Origin: Oxyruncus cristatus
Lineage: Eukaryota; Chordata; Aves; Passeriformes; Cotingidae
Reading direction: 5' to 3'
Length of the DNA: 64,000 nucleotides
Assembly: GCA_013399855.1 (NCBI GenBank)
Contig: VXAY01002473.1
Coordinates: 1-64,000 of the forward strand
Each line of letters opens with the position of its first letter. The stretch's first letter is position 1. The position numbers and the translations under genes are program-made. Under the pieces are notes generated by a model that was given only the letters and a program-made list of their open reading frames with translations, did not search any database and was not told the origin of the DNA. This document shows, in pieces, positions 1 to 10,932 of this stretch.

Positions 1-236
1 AAAAAAAAATGACAAAGCCCAAAAACAAACCAAGCACCCCCCCACAAAAAATAATAATAACAAAATTTTTCCAGCCCAGGACCTCCCTCAAACTATGAGA
101 ACTTACATATATTTTAAAGGCCCTCATCTGAAAAACAAACAAACAAGCAAAAAAACCCAACAAACAAATAAACACCCCCCCAAAAAAAACCCCCAAAAAC
201 AAAAAAAAACCCCAAAAACCAAAGAAAAAAACCCAA
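1..236. repeat. AC-rich low-complexity tract
   Basis: Mostly A and C with G nearly absent: many CAAAA, CCCCAAAA and CAAACAAA units, runs of A up to 9 and of C up to 7. The left edge is cut by the window. No coding or element homology is seen. Confidence 0.85.
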
Positions 237-3200
237 GTACAGCTGGGTTTAATAGTCACTGAGCATCAACAGAACACATAGACTTAGCTGGACTACACAG
301 TGAAGCATTAGAAAGCTGAAAATGCAATGTTACAAGAAAAAAAAAATGTCCTTAAGAGTAAGAAGTTTGAATTTGAGCAGGTTTAGTAATGGACACATCT
401 TTCAAAGTCTACATATTGAATGTTTTCTGTAACTAAATAAGTAGTTATCTTTATACAAAGTATTTTGAAATTGTGGAATGACTTATCTCATTCCTTTATC
501 TACTTAGGAATATCAACCCATACTAATAACCATTAAACCTTGCCCTTTTCCTCCTTCCTGTTGCTGACAGGAGCAGCTCAGCAGGAACATGCATTTTTGT
601 GAATATTCTTCTTTATGTGTAGAAAAGAAAAGGAGAAATAAAGTAACTCTACAATACCTTTGTACCAACTGTAGCAATGCCAAAAATCTTTGTAATCTAA
701 ATTACTTTCTTCCATGTGTGAAAAGTGTTAATAGCAACTCCCTACAGCTAACAGCAGTCTAAGCATTGCAGTAGAATATTAAACAGTCCCATCTCTTTGG
801 GGAATACGAATTTTTTTCTTTAATCTACAAAGCTGGCATTACTGTACCCTTCACCCACTGTCTCCCATACACAGTATTTGAAAATGTTCCCATATGCAGA
901 GGTGTCAAAAAGGACTAACAGTAAGTAATGGTGATTTATTTCTCTCTTAATGAAGAAAAAACCAAAAAATATCTTACAAAACCCCAAGCTGGGGAACACT
1001 AAAAGCAAGCCCTGGATTACCTGTCTTGTACAGGAGCTGTGTTTTCCCATGGTTCCACTTCAGCTGCTGCAGGGAACCACCTTACAATGCCTGTGTTGGT
1101 GCTGCTCTGGAGTACTCATTGGCTGGGCAGGGAAATATACTGACTTCTTCTGCATCCTCATGTTTTCTAGGTTGTTCTAAGAAAGCAACTTTACTAAGAG
1201 AGTAAAAAAATTGTAATAAGCAATATGTTCATCTAATTGCATCTCTTGTTTTGCTTATGAAATATTTGGAAGGAGATCCTGGAATTCAACCATGCACTTT
1301 TTTCTTAATAACTGACATGATAAATTTAAAATAACTTCTTATCTGGTGATTTAGTATGAGCACCTCAGAATTCTCTGCATTTTGGTACAGTACAGAATGT
1401 GGCTTTATTCAGATACTCAATATTCTTGAAGAATTTGGAATATTCTTGAAGAATTTGGAATATTCTTATTTCTTTTCCCTTGGTGAAATCTTTGACCTTT
1501 TTCATTATTTAGTTGTTTTCTTCCATGTATCAGTAGACATGAGTTTTTATCAGGCAAAGAAATCTCAAAGATTGGGAAGACACTTAGGAAGTGAGAAATT
1601 TTTTTCTTTTATCTTTACAATAAGTTATAATAGGTGGATAGTCTTTTGTAGTTGGGAGGCTGGAGATTACCAGTGGGAACAAGTAGGCTTGCAGATTATC
1701 AGTAGGAAGAGCTATGTGAAATGAAAAGTATCAGAGGAGAAGAATGCACCAACAAGGCTAATGAAGAAGTCCAAGGGATTTATTATAATATTAGTATAAT
1801 ACTACTACAAAATTTCATTGTTAGCTCACTCCCTGGCTCTGTTTTGAACCACTAAAATAGGGTCTATCATAGACATGTCTCTTCCAGAGGTGGCAAGTGC
1901 TAAAGCAGCATCAACACTAGCTCTAGGCCACTTGACACTTGGCTTTAGCACCACTAAGCAGTGCTTGTCTCGCTTTTGTTTAGTCGTATAGACACAGCCG
2001 GAGAGCAGCATCCAGTGATCTTGATTTTCACCCAGCGTTCCTGTTAGCCCCAGGGTTCCACAAGCTTGCTCCTTCATCTTTTTTACAATACTTCAAGATG
2101 TATGGGTGAGGAGTGCTGTTCAAAGGCTAAATGTTGACTAATTACTGTTATTACAAACGTTGCAAGGTTGCCTTGCTGGGGGTGTTCAGTGTGGGGGCCC
2201 TAATCACAGTAATGAGAGATCAGTGGGAAATGACATTGGTTCCTGTGGTGACACACTGCCGTACAAAAAGTGCTTTATTTTTCCCCTCCTAAAAAACTAA
2301 TTGCTCTGTGCTATTGTTTAACATCCTGCAATTGCAAGTACTTTCACGGACAAAGTAGTTGTTCTTTTCGGATTGGTCTGTAAGTGTGCATTTAGAAAGG
2401 GCTTAATGTGAAACTGTGAGCAACAGAGCAAAGTAGAAGGAAACCCAAGGGTGGCATATTCCTCTCTTAGAGAGCCTGAGCTTCCCATGCATAAATTAAC
2501 ATAATTAACATTAACATGAGTTATGCAGTGCAAAGGCTAGCATCCCAGCTACAGAATACTACCATGCAAATGCAGTGAATGGCTTTGCAGTGTGACATTT
2601 CAGTAGCCTTCTGTGTAATTAACTGGAACTTAATTCCAGATGGCAAACAATAAGAAGTTTTAAATATGCCTTCGGATTTTATCAGCTTGTGATTTTGGGA
2701 TTGTCTGGAGAAAGATACCATAAAAAAAGAAGAGAAGCTTATAATGGAAGTAGTTATAGGCACATAGAAATAGTTTTCTACAGAATCTCTTAATAAAATG
2801 CAGAATTGTGCTAAATGTGTTTATTATGATTATTACGTTTTCCCTACTTTTGTTCTGGCTGCAGTCAGCTTTTGTACACATCAGTCTGATGGGGAGCTGT
2901 TTGGCTTCAGATAATATCTAGACAGTGACTTCAAGAGCAACACCTGAAGGTGAGATATTGCAGAAATTAGGATAATTAGCACTGCTGCTCTGTGTCAACA
3001 TATCCTAAAGCATGATAATCTGTCAATGTGAAGGTCTTAGAACTAAATAGTTTTTAAGATTGTGAATATATTTTACAAAAGGGGTGTATTTTAAAAGGTT
3101 CTTTTTGAGTTTGAAATGGCTAAGTGAAGAAATAAAGGTATATAAGTTCTCAGACAAAAGCATTACCAAGAAAAGTCTGAAGGTTCATTACATATGCAGA

Positions 3201-6200
3201 AAATACAACAAAAAAAAAGTAGAAGAGCATATGCTATGTTAAAGGGAAAATTGTTTCCTTAGAGCAAATTACATACAGATTCTTTTGTGCCAAATGGGAA
3301 AAAAACCTCGTCTTTCGTTACTATGCTCACTTCCCTGTAATTTTACATACCGAATTTAACATTGTTAGACCTTGTGCTCTTGTCATAGAGAAGTCTAATT
3401 GTGAATTAATGGGCATGCCTTTAAGCACTCTGCAGAAGCGTATGTACTGAAATTCACAAATGTGCATTCTCATTACTACCAGTATTCTACGCTTGTAGGA
3501 AACTGTGTCTTACACTCCTACCAAATCCAACCTGCATATTCTAACATTCTATCTTATACTCAATACTGCTTAAGAGTGATGCCAAAAGTTGCACAGGCAA
3601 TATTCCTATCCTGTGAAGTAGATATTAGTAAAACTGGGAATTTTTACATATAGGTAAAGACTAGAGCCAGAACAACAAACTTAGGCTGATTTATCCTCCT
3701 GACAGCTGCTGTTAATTCATGAGAAGCACAGTGTGCCCACTGCAGACATGGAGAGCAGTGGTGTCACTAGGATCAAGCCAGTCCCCCTCTGGCCTTGTCA
3801 CACAGGCAGTCCATCACTTTTTGCGGTAGAGCAGGGAACCTGCTTGAAATTCCAAGCAGAAGAGAAGTACCAGTCCAAAACCTGCTCTTTTTCTTGATTT
3901 TTTCTTTTCTTCCTTGAAAGACAGTTTCTGGATAGCAGATGAGGGCTAAACCACTGGCTATAGTACAACTACATCTATTAACTTAGTTTTCCCTGATAGT
4001 AGTGATCCTGATGTATCCTGAAAGAGAAACTCAGAAGTTTGTGACATCTGAGACATCTCAGAAACAAATTTAACAGTCCTTGCTGCATAAATAGCCAAAT
4101 TGAAATGCTTAACAATATTTGTTAATGGATTTGTCTGGGTAGGAGAGGAAGATACTGAAAATTATCCATCAATCCCGTTGATTTCAGTAGCAATGTCCTT
4201 GCACATTGAACAAAAAGTGAGAGGAGCTTCCATATATGTGTTGTAGGGACACATTCCAGATACATCATCTTAATTTCCCTCCCTCTATTGTGTTTCCTTT
4301 TGTTTAAAGTTTGGTGGGAGGCTGAAAAGGGAGAAGGGGAGATTGGCTGAGAGAAGGAGAAACCACATTTTAGGCCAGTACAAACCCTTACTAAAACAAA
4401 TGTTACACAGTTGCTGTGACTGCATCTTTCATTCCATATATGGACTAGCTTTTTGCGTTATCCTAGACTTTGCTGCCCTTCAAATCATATTTTTTTCCCC
4501 AAGATTCATACACATCTTTACACTTCCATACTGAAACTAGCAACTCATATGTTTCATTTCAGCTCCTTTTTTGTTCCAAAAAAATAACATTTTTCACAGA
4601 AGTGACATCCAGTTTTCATTTGAAACTTCTGGCTCTTTCCTCCTGATTTTTTTCTTTTGGTCACAGGACCATTTCTACTACGTTGTGCTGCCAGTTTCAA
4701 TCTTCACATCATGGTTTATTCTTCTTAGACATGGTTCACAGAACCATGGCTGGGTCTCCTGCCTGGGTTGTCATTAGTTTATCATTGCTACAGGCTGCTA
4801 TGAGCACGTGCTTTGATTACAGAACTGCTTGCTATTTGCCATGTGACTTCTCTAAACATGGTTTCTTGATATCATTTCACTTGAGAAATACATATTTACT
4901 TGCTGTGCACCCCATTCTCTTGTTATAAAGGGGGATTTTTGTACAGCAGATGATTTACTCAATGCTTCACTGTACCTTTTCTCTTGCATTTTACCCAAGT
5001 TTTCTGTTACAGGCAATAGATGCACTGAAACTTACATTTAGCTGTGGTGTCTTAGACTTGGCATGAGGAATAAAAGAATTAATATTTATGATACTAAAAG
5101 AGCAACTCTGAACAGTGCATTCAGAAATTTCATTTGGCCCTGTATGTTTACCAGGGAATGGTCTACAGCTAAAGAGTTATGATCTGAAAACTTTATCTGG
5201 AGACGTTGCTGAGGGTATGTTTAATCTCTGTCTAACTGCAAAGCTTTCTCACATAAAAATTGCTTTGATTTTATTAGGCAGATCATGACAACAGCTGAGG
5301 TCAGCAGAGGTAGCTACTGGATGTCTACAGCAAGAGAGTGTGATCTAATTCCTTCCCAAAGGAACAGTGAAAATACAGTCTGCAGGCCAATCATCTTGAT
5401 TGGTGCAGGCATTCTTCCAAGCACAAGAGGAATATTGAAATACTAGGGGCTAGAGGCAAAGAAGGGAGATTAGACAACAAATAGTCTTTGCATGAGATCA
5501 GGGAATTTTTCTATATGGGTCTTGCAATTAAATGTTCCTCTGGACATGTAACATTAATTTCACCCTGAAAAAGGCAGGTAAGTAGATGAAATGTGTTATG
5601 CAAACTCTTCCTTTTACTTTGCTCCTATTCTCCCCCTTTTTAGAGACATTTTGTCTATGGATGAAGTAGCATAGTATTCTCTCCCTTATATATAGGAGTG
5701 GCTTAAGACAAAGCAAATCTGTCCATGGCACAAAACTGCTTTCATTAGAAGGCAGGATTACCAGAACAATAGAACCATGCAAAGCAAAGCTCTACAGAGT
5801 TGTGTTAGAGGTGCACAGATGCACTTGTCCTGCCAGTATCAGGGTATCAGAGCATGTCAGAGCTGGTCTCCACTCATACTTAGTCAGACACAGACTTGGA
5901 CTGATGGGGGAAGTTTGGTCAGTATGGACATGAGAAGCGCTGAGAGCTGCCCAGCATTACACTTATGAATGTGGCAGAGAAATGTCTGGTCTGAACCCAC
6001 AGCCCTTGAAAAGAGGCTGAGGAGCCACCCAAGGGCACATGTGAGAGAAAATTTTAACTGCTGCCGTCTCAGTGTTCAATGGGCACGCCCAGCCCTGTTT
6101 GGAAGCTGGGTTGCTCAGCTGGCTTGCTGAGAAACAGAGTTTTTGTCACGGCCACAGTACGTTAACATGTATTTGGTCATTAATGTAGCTACACAGCCTC

Positions 6201-7081
6201 TGCACAAGAGCTGGCTTCAACCTGGCCAGCCTGAATACAGGTGGAATAGAAGGTTCTCCACCCACACTTGACTGCTACTAGACCTATTCCTAAACAGCTA
6301 TATATAACAACTGGAAGACAAAGGAGATTGAAAGGAGGGAAGGAAAGTAATGAAAATTAGAGTAAATATAAACAGCTTGTAAAACAGAAGAAGTTCTCAT
6401 AGCACTCCAGATCTTTGGTTTCCATTTTCTTTTGCCACAGATTACTTCTAACACTTTCCTAAAACAATTTACATACAAACTCTAAATGGCTGGGCTACAC
6501 TGGTGTCAGTTATTTCTTCTCTCTGTTTTGCTTCTTGCTAGCAGACAGGAAATCCTTGCATAGCAAGTAGAAGTGCTTCCTAAAGTTTTTCCTCCTTCCT
6601 TTGTCTCCAGCTGAGAGGAAGTGTTGCTATCAGGTAGACTCTCTACTTATCATCTACTGTGGAACAGGAAATAACCATATGTACATTCACGTGATAAGCA
6701 CATCAAACAGCAGGGAAGACTTCTGAAATGGTAGATTAATATTTAAGTACCAAATAAAGATATTATTAAGTTTTTTACAAGTAATGCTCTTCTTACTGCT
6801 TCTGTCTCATTTCTGTCTTGAGGTTGTCTGTACAGAAATCCTTTAAAATAAGTATTTCAGATTCTGAGGCTACACATAATAAAACTGAAACTTGATAGCC
6901 ATCATTGCTAGCAGTTATCTTCTGGTCACCACACAATAATGATAAACATGTGACAGGTAGACCAAAGGACTGCTGAAATCTTGCTCAAAACCACAGAATA
7001 TTCTGAGTTGTACTTTGAGGCACTTTCCCCAGTTTTAGAGCTCTGCTTTCCATTTAACACTTCTAACAGATTAGAAAAGTC
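237..7081. other. Intergenic, no gene recognised
   Basis: AT-rich sequence of unique appearance. It contains the HSE-like tandem repeat at 1419. A slightly GC-richer block at about 5790-6250 has no element match I can name. Open frames here are short and composition-driven. A minus-strand 83-codon frame at 1826-2077 has no recognisable match. Confidence 0.65.
1419..1467 (+). repeat. 20-bp tandem repeat (2.4 copies) with heat-shock-element-like spacing
   Basis: The unit TATTCTTGAAGAATTTGGAA occurs at 1421-1440 and 1441-1460, and TATTCTT follows at 1461. The copy junction creates GAAtaTTCttGAA at 1438-1450, a perfect three-pentamer heat-shock-factor motif. No gene start is near, so a role is unproven. 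Confidence 0.8.
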
Positions 7082-7231
7082 GTGGCTGCCCAGGGAAGCC
7101 TGGAGGTAGTTAAACCCCCCATGCTTGGGGGCGTGATTTAGTGGTGGACTTGGCAGTGTTAGGTGTGCGGTTGGACTCAGTGATATTGTTGTTTCCAACC
7201 TTAAATGATTCTATAATTTTGTGATTCTGTA
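7082..7231 (+). mobile_element. CR1 LINE, 5'-truncated 3' end
   Basis: The sequence runs GTGGCTGCCCAGGGAAGCC, then TGGTTTAG-like GTGATTTAGTGGTGGACTT, GGTTGGACTCAGTGAT and TTCCAACCTTAAATG. It ends in three tail octamers: ATTCTATA (7208-7215), ATTTTGTG (7216-7223) and ATTCTGTA (7224-7231). This is the end of CR1 ORF2 plus its short 3'UTR and direct octamer repeat. Severe 5' truncation is normal for CR1. Confidence 0.9.
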
Positions 7232-10043
7232 TTTTCATTTGTCTATCTCAATTTTCTTTGTAAATTGGTCAGGCTTCATCACTAAGGTTAATCCAAGAAA
7301 ACTGAACATGTATATGTCTTCCTTTCCTTACAATCTATTACTAAACTGTGTTTCCTCTCATCTGGATAAACTGTCAAGTTAAGAACTATTATAATGCAGT
7401 TGTGTTATATGGAGTTAATAAGGAATTCATTGTAAGCACTAACGGTCACATGGTGTTCTGTTTCTTAATATTAAGAAAAGCCATGCCAGTGGCAACTGAA
7501 GCTTTCATTGTTTTTTAACTGAACAATGCAGTTGGGTTTTGTTGAATTTTCTTTAAAAAATGCTAGTCTGTGCCATCTACTGAAAAGCAGAGAAGTCTGA
7601 TTCAACATGATTGAACATCTGCCTGACAGAAGCATTCAGTTACTCCACCAACTACAATTAAAGAGTTCAATTGTTTAAAGTTTAACACATTTTAAGTGTT
7701 TTTCTGAGTGGTACATGTTTAAACTGATGTCACTCAAATACCATGAACATAACAATAGCTCTAGACATCCTTATAATTAGACTTATTGAAACAAAGTACT
7801 TAAGTCTACAAATGCCTGGGCTATGCAATTTTCCAGACTGTGTTTCTGTTCTTCTTTCTTTCAGTATGATAAAATCAGTATGTCAGAATAAGATTTCCTC
7901 TGATTTCTCATGACATCTTTATAATGGTTTTGCTTTGTTATATTCACTTTCTGACTTTACAGTGTTTAGGTGCTGTCTACTTATCTTTCTATAAAAAGCT
8001 CCAAGGAATTTAATTAACTTATTTAAATGTGCTTGTTATCTAGGCTGAGAAAGGCCTCCTCATTGTTGCCAAAACCAGGCAATCATTTACGCTTTACCCT
8101 CCAAGTTTTCATGCAGGGCATGCTACATCTGCAGAAACAAGCAGGGACTCCAGTCAGAATGATTCATTCATGCCACATGCTGCCTTTGCTCAGAATTGCA
8201 AATTTTGGCACGGGGTGCTTTGTTTTTGTTCTTTCATATCAATTTTACCCAGCCCACAAACCTCCAAATCCCGAGATGTCTGAAGGCATCCCAACCTGCA
8301 CGATATTTAAAGAAGAAAAGATGGAAGAAATATGACGCAAGACTGATTTATGGAAGATTGTAATATTTTAAAAGTGTTTATATATATTCCAGGTGTGTCA
8401 CAGTTATGTACACTTCTTGAGCTGAATAAAATGTTCAGCTGAATACAATTCTCAGTCATCTTTTTGATTTAGAGTGCTACTCAGACTATAACCACAGTTA
8501 TGCAACAGCCCTGCAACAACCCCTGTGGAAATGCTATTTATGAATATTAATTATTTTTAGTAAACAAACAGTTGTTCAGTTTCAGACCATTGCTTATTAC
8601 AGGAACTCTTTTAATTTCCGTGCAGTGATCATAGAATAATCTCACAGAATCTAGATCTAGTCAGAAAAATGTGCTACCCTTCTCACCTACCTGCATAATT
8701 CATTTACTGTCACTTGCTTCCTATTGAGTTTGTTGGAGATGACTGGAAAGTGCAGAGATGAGCTCCAGAAACATCTGTTTATTTTCACTGTCTCCATTTA
8801 CTTAAAATGGGTCAGTGTCTAGTCTTCTCTCACAAAACCCTGCTTGCTGGAGGCCTCTGCAAAATTATGCAGGTGTGAAATGTGTGCAAGTGGAGAGGCA
8901 GGATGAGATTTCCCAACTCATGGGAGTCACCGTAACAAATGGTTCCCATTTGGGGTGTCCCCAGGCCAACTCAAAGCTAAGACCTTGCTCCTGGGTGCTG
9001 TCCTTTGCTTGGAAGGCTGCAAATGTTACAAGCCTGATAGATGATGAAAGTTGATGACTACATTACAGTAAATGTGATCGGGTGTCAGCCTTGATCATAG
9101 AATGTGATTATTGGTGTCAATTTTGTACATTTTTTATGTTACCTTCACGTATAAACTTGAAATTTTGCTTTTTTTCCTGAAGTTTTCCTCACTGATAAGA
9201 GAATCATCAGGAGGGGGAAAAAAAGGGATTTTTTTTACAACTGCAAATAAACCCCAAAAGGTTACAATTACATGCAGCTACAAAAATTAAGCTGTACATC
9301 ATATGTATAAAAGTTATTAATTAAAGGACTGTATGTTGCTGTACCAAGAAAAGCCCACAAGAATCCATTAGATGACAAGCTACCTTTCCATGAAGTGTCT
9401 GATACATAATCTCCTATTTTCCTCTTTTCTCACACATCATCTTGGCTTAGGGTGTATTTTCTGAGGGAAGTACACAGAGAGTGGACAATTTTCTCTTGCA
9501 CTGAATGATGATTTTAAGGTAATTTGCACACTATAGAGCTGATTAACATATTTAAAAGAAACCCAAACAGACCAACAGAAACCAACAGCAACCAACAGAA
9601 GTTATTCATGAAATAACGATACAAACCATGCTTTGAAAATTAAGAGAAGAGCTCTATCAGGAAATTAGTCATAGCCAGGGTCTGAAATGGAAGGAAAAAA
9701 TTAAACATCGAAAGGGTTCTTAAAATACAGGTGCTCTTTGTTGTAACTTAAAACACCTCCTACAAACTCACAGCAAGCTAAGTATCATAATGCAAAAAAT
9801 TATTTTGGCTTAAAAAAACCCTGTTACTGAATTATTTTAGATCCTCCGAAGGGAACCAGTCTTGAAATAACCTGTTACTAACTGGAATACTCTTCTGGCC
9901 TCTCCAAACTCACCTCCGACTGAGGAGAAGCCACAAATATTAGAGACGTAAGTCTCCAGGCTTAAAATAAAAGTTTCTTTACAGAGTGTACATTGCCAGC
10001 AATAATTTATTCAGTTTGACACAAATTACAGTAATTTGCACAG
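7232..10043. other. Intergenic, no gene recognised
   Basis: AT-rich DNA with the decamer repeat at 9561. A 102-codon plus-strand frame at 8027-8335 and a 79-codon frame at 8815-9054 show no domain or motif I recognise. Confidence 0.65.
9561..9600 (+). repeat. Short decamer tandem repeat
   Basis: Three adjacent copies of ACCAACAGAA (the middle one ending CA) at 9571-9600, preceded by a degenerate copy ACCCAAACAG. Confidence 0.8.
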
Positions 10044-10188
10044 TTTGGTAGTTCAGTACTTTGGAGCATGGTGTTAATAATGCCAAGGTGGTGGGCTTGA
10101 TCCTGGCATGGGCCATTCCCTTAAGAGTTGGACTCGATGAATTTTGTGGGTCCCTTCCAGCTCAGAATATTGATTGACTCTGTGATTT
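10044..10188 (+). mobile_element. TguSINE1-like SINE: tRNA-Ile head with CR1-type tail
   Basis: The first ~73 bases align along their whole length with tRNA-Ile(AAU): GGTAGTTCAG (A-box side), GCATGGTGTTAATAATGCC (anticodon arm with AAT), a B box GGCTTGATCC at 10094-10103, and the acceptor end ATGGGCCA. A CR1-like tail follows (AGAGTTGGACTCGATGA, then GGGTCCCTTCCAGCTCAGAAT) and two degenerate octamers at 10069+100 to 10184 (ATTGATTG, ACTCTGTG). This head-plus-tail plan is that of the CR1-mobilised tRNA-Ile SINEs described in passerines. Box B differs from consensus (GGTTCGATCC) at two bases, so it is probably an old, silent copy. Confidence 0.82.
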
Positions 10189-10204
10189 AACACATAGCCA
10201 AGGA

Positions 10205-10862
10205 GCCTGATCAAAATGGAGATTTTGTCTTTACTTGACAATGGCTTAACTTGTTGCTCATTGTTTGCTTTGGCTGCTCTTGGTCTGGTTTTGTCTCCAG
10301 GACACTGTCTCTCTACTGATGAGAAACATCCCCGCATTTTTCTGGCTTCTTCCTGTACCTCCTGCTCTGATTTAGCTCACTGCGGTAGTCGAAGCTGTAC
10401 CTGCAGTTCCATGATAGACTCTCACTCCTTGTAGTTACTTGGTTCAGATGATTGTTCTTTAACTCCAGTTCCTCATCCTGACCCTGAAAATCTTCCATGA
10501 TGACCTGCAGTTCCTCCTCATCTTCATTCCACTTTCACTCTCAGGAGAACATTCCCCAGTTACACTTCAGCCATGCAGCTAGTGACTTTCTATTCAGCTA
10601 TTTCTTCTCAAAGGTTATCAGCTTCTTCCTTCTCTGAGGCAACCTGCTTCTGCAGAAACTGCTCCACAGCCAGTAGTTCTTGTTCTGTTAAAGTCTCATT
10701 TTCCTGGGCAAGCAGAATACTTATAACTTCCTCATTCTCACTAATTTCTTCTTCGGAGACATCTTCCTTCGAAAGACTCGCAATTTATTGTGAAATCTTT
10801 GTGTAACACTCCTGTCTCTTAGTTTCTCTTAGTTTCCTCTTAAGAGCTGTTAAGATTCTTTG
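10205..10862 (-). pseudogene. RALBP1: Processed pseudogene (retrocopy fragment) of RALBP1, C-terminal part
   Basis: Translated on the minus strand, this stretch matches the C-terminal third of RalA-binding protein 1 (RLIP76), the Ral effector with a RhoGAP domain. Frame pieces include LKRKLRETKRQEC, SLSKEDVSEEEISENEE, ILLAQENETLTEQ, EQFLQKQVASEKEE, EDEEELQVIMED, ELELKNNHLNQV and MELQVQLRL, with a tail near KPLSSKDKISI. They occur in the right order with no introns over about 200 codons that I expect to span several exons in the parent gene. It is dead: in-frame stops (TAA near 10784, plus TGA and TAG near 10600-10615), at least three frame changes (about 10530-10570, 10425, 10211), and a terminal TGA one base out of frame. 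No poly(A) tail is visible. Only the 3' part of the mRNA was copied or has survived. Parent identity is from memory of the family, but the order of matching blocks is hard to explain otherwise. Confidence 0.88.
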
Positions 10863-10870
10863 CACCTACC

Positions 10871-10932
10871 AGAGCTGGACTTCGATGATGCTTATGGGGC
10901 CCTTCAAACTAAGAATATTCTGTGTTACTGTG
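10871..10932 (+). mobile_element. CR1-type 3' tail fragment (from CR1 or a second TguSINE1-like copy)
   Basis: AGAGCTGGACTTCGATGATG, then GGCCCTTCAAACTAAGAAT and octamers ATTCTGTG (10917-10924) and TTACTGTG (10925-10932). It resembles the tail of the SINE at 10044-10188 base for base over about 60 bp. No tRNA-like head precedes it, so whether it is a truncated SINE or a truncated CR1 is open. Confidence 0.75.

Noticed and set aside
1356..1724. 122-codon plus-strand frame
   Set aside because: Runs through the 20-bp tandem repeat and AT-rich DNA; no motif.
4730..4748. 8-bp palindrome CATGGTTC/GAACCATG with 3-nt loop
   Set aside because: Stems of 7-8 bp are expected many times in 64 kb.
8628..8655. 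Possible CR1 tail (CATAGAATAATCTCACAGAATC)-like octamers on the minus strand
   Set aside because: The adjoining sequence does not resemble CR1 ORF2 or 3'UTR; octamer similarity alone is too weak.
10044..10117. A functional tRNA-Ile gene
   Set aside because: It fuses directly into a CR1-type tail and has a mutated B box and stem mismatches, so it is a SINE head.
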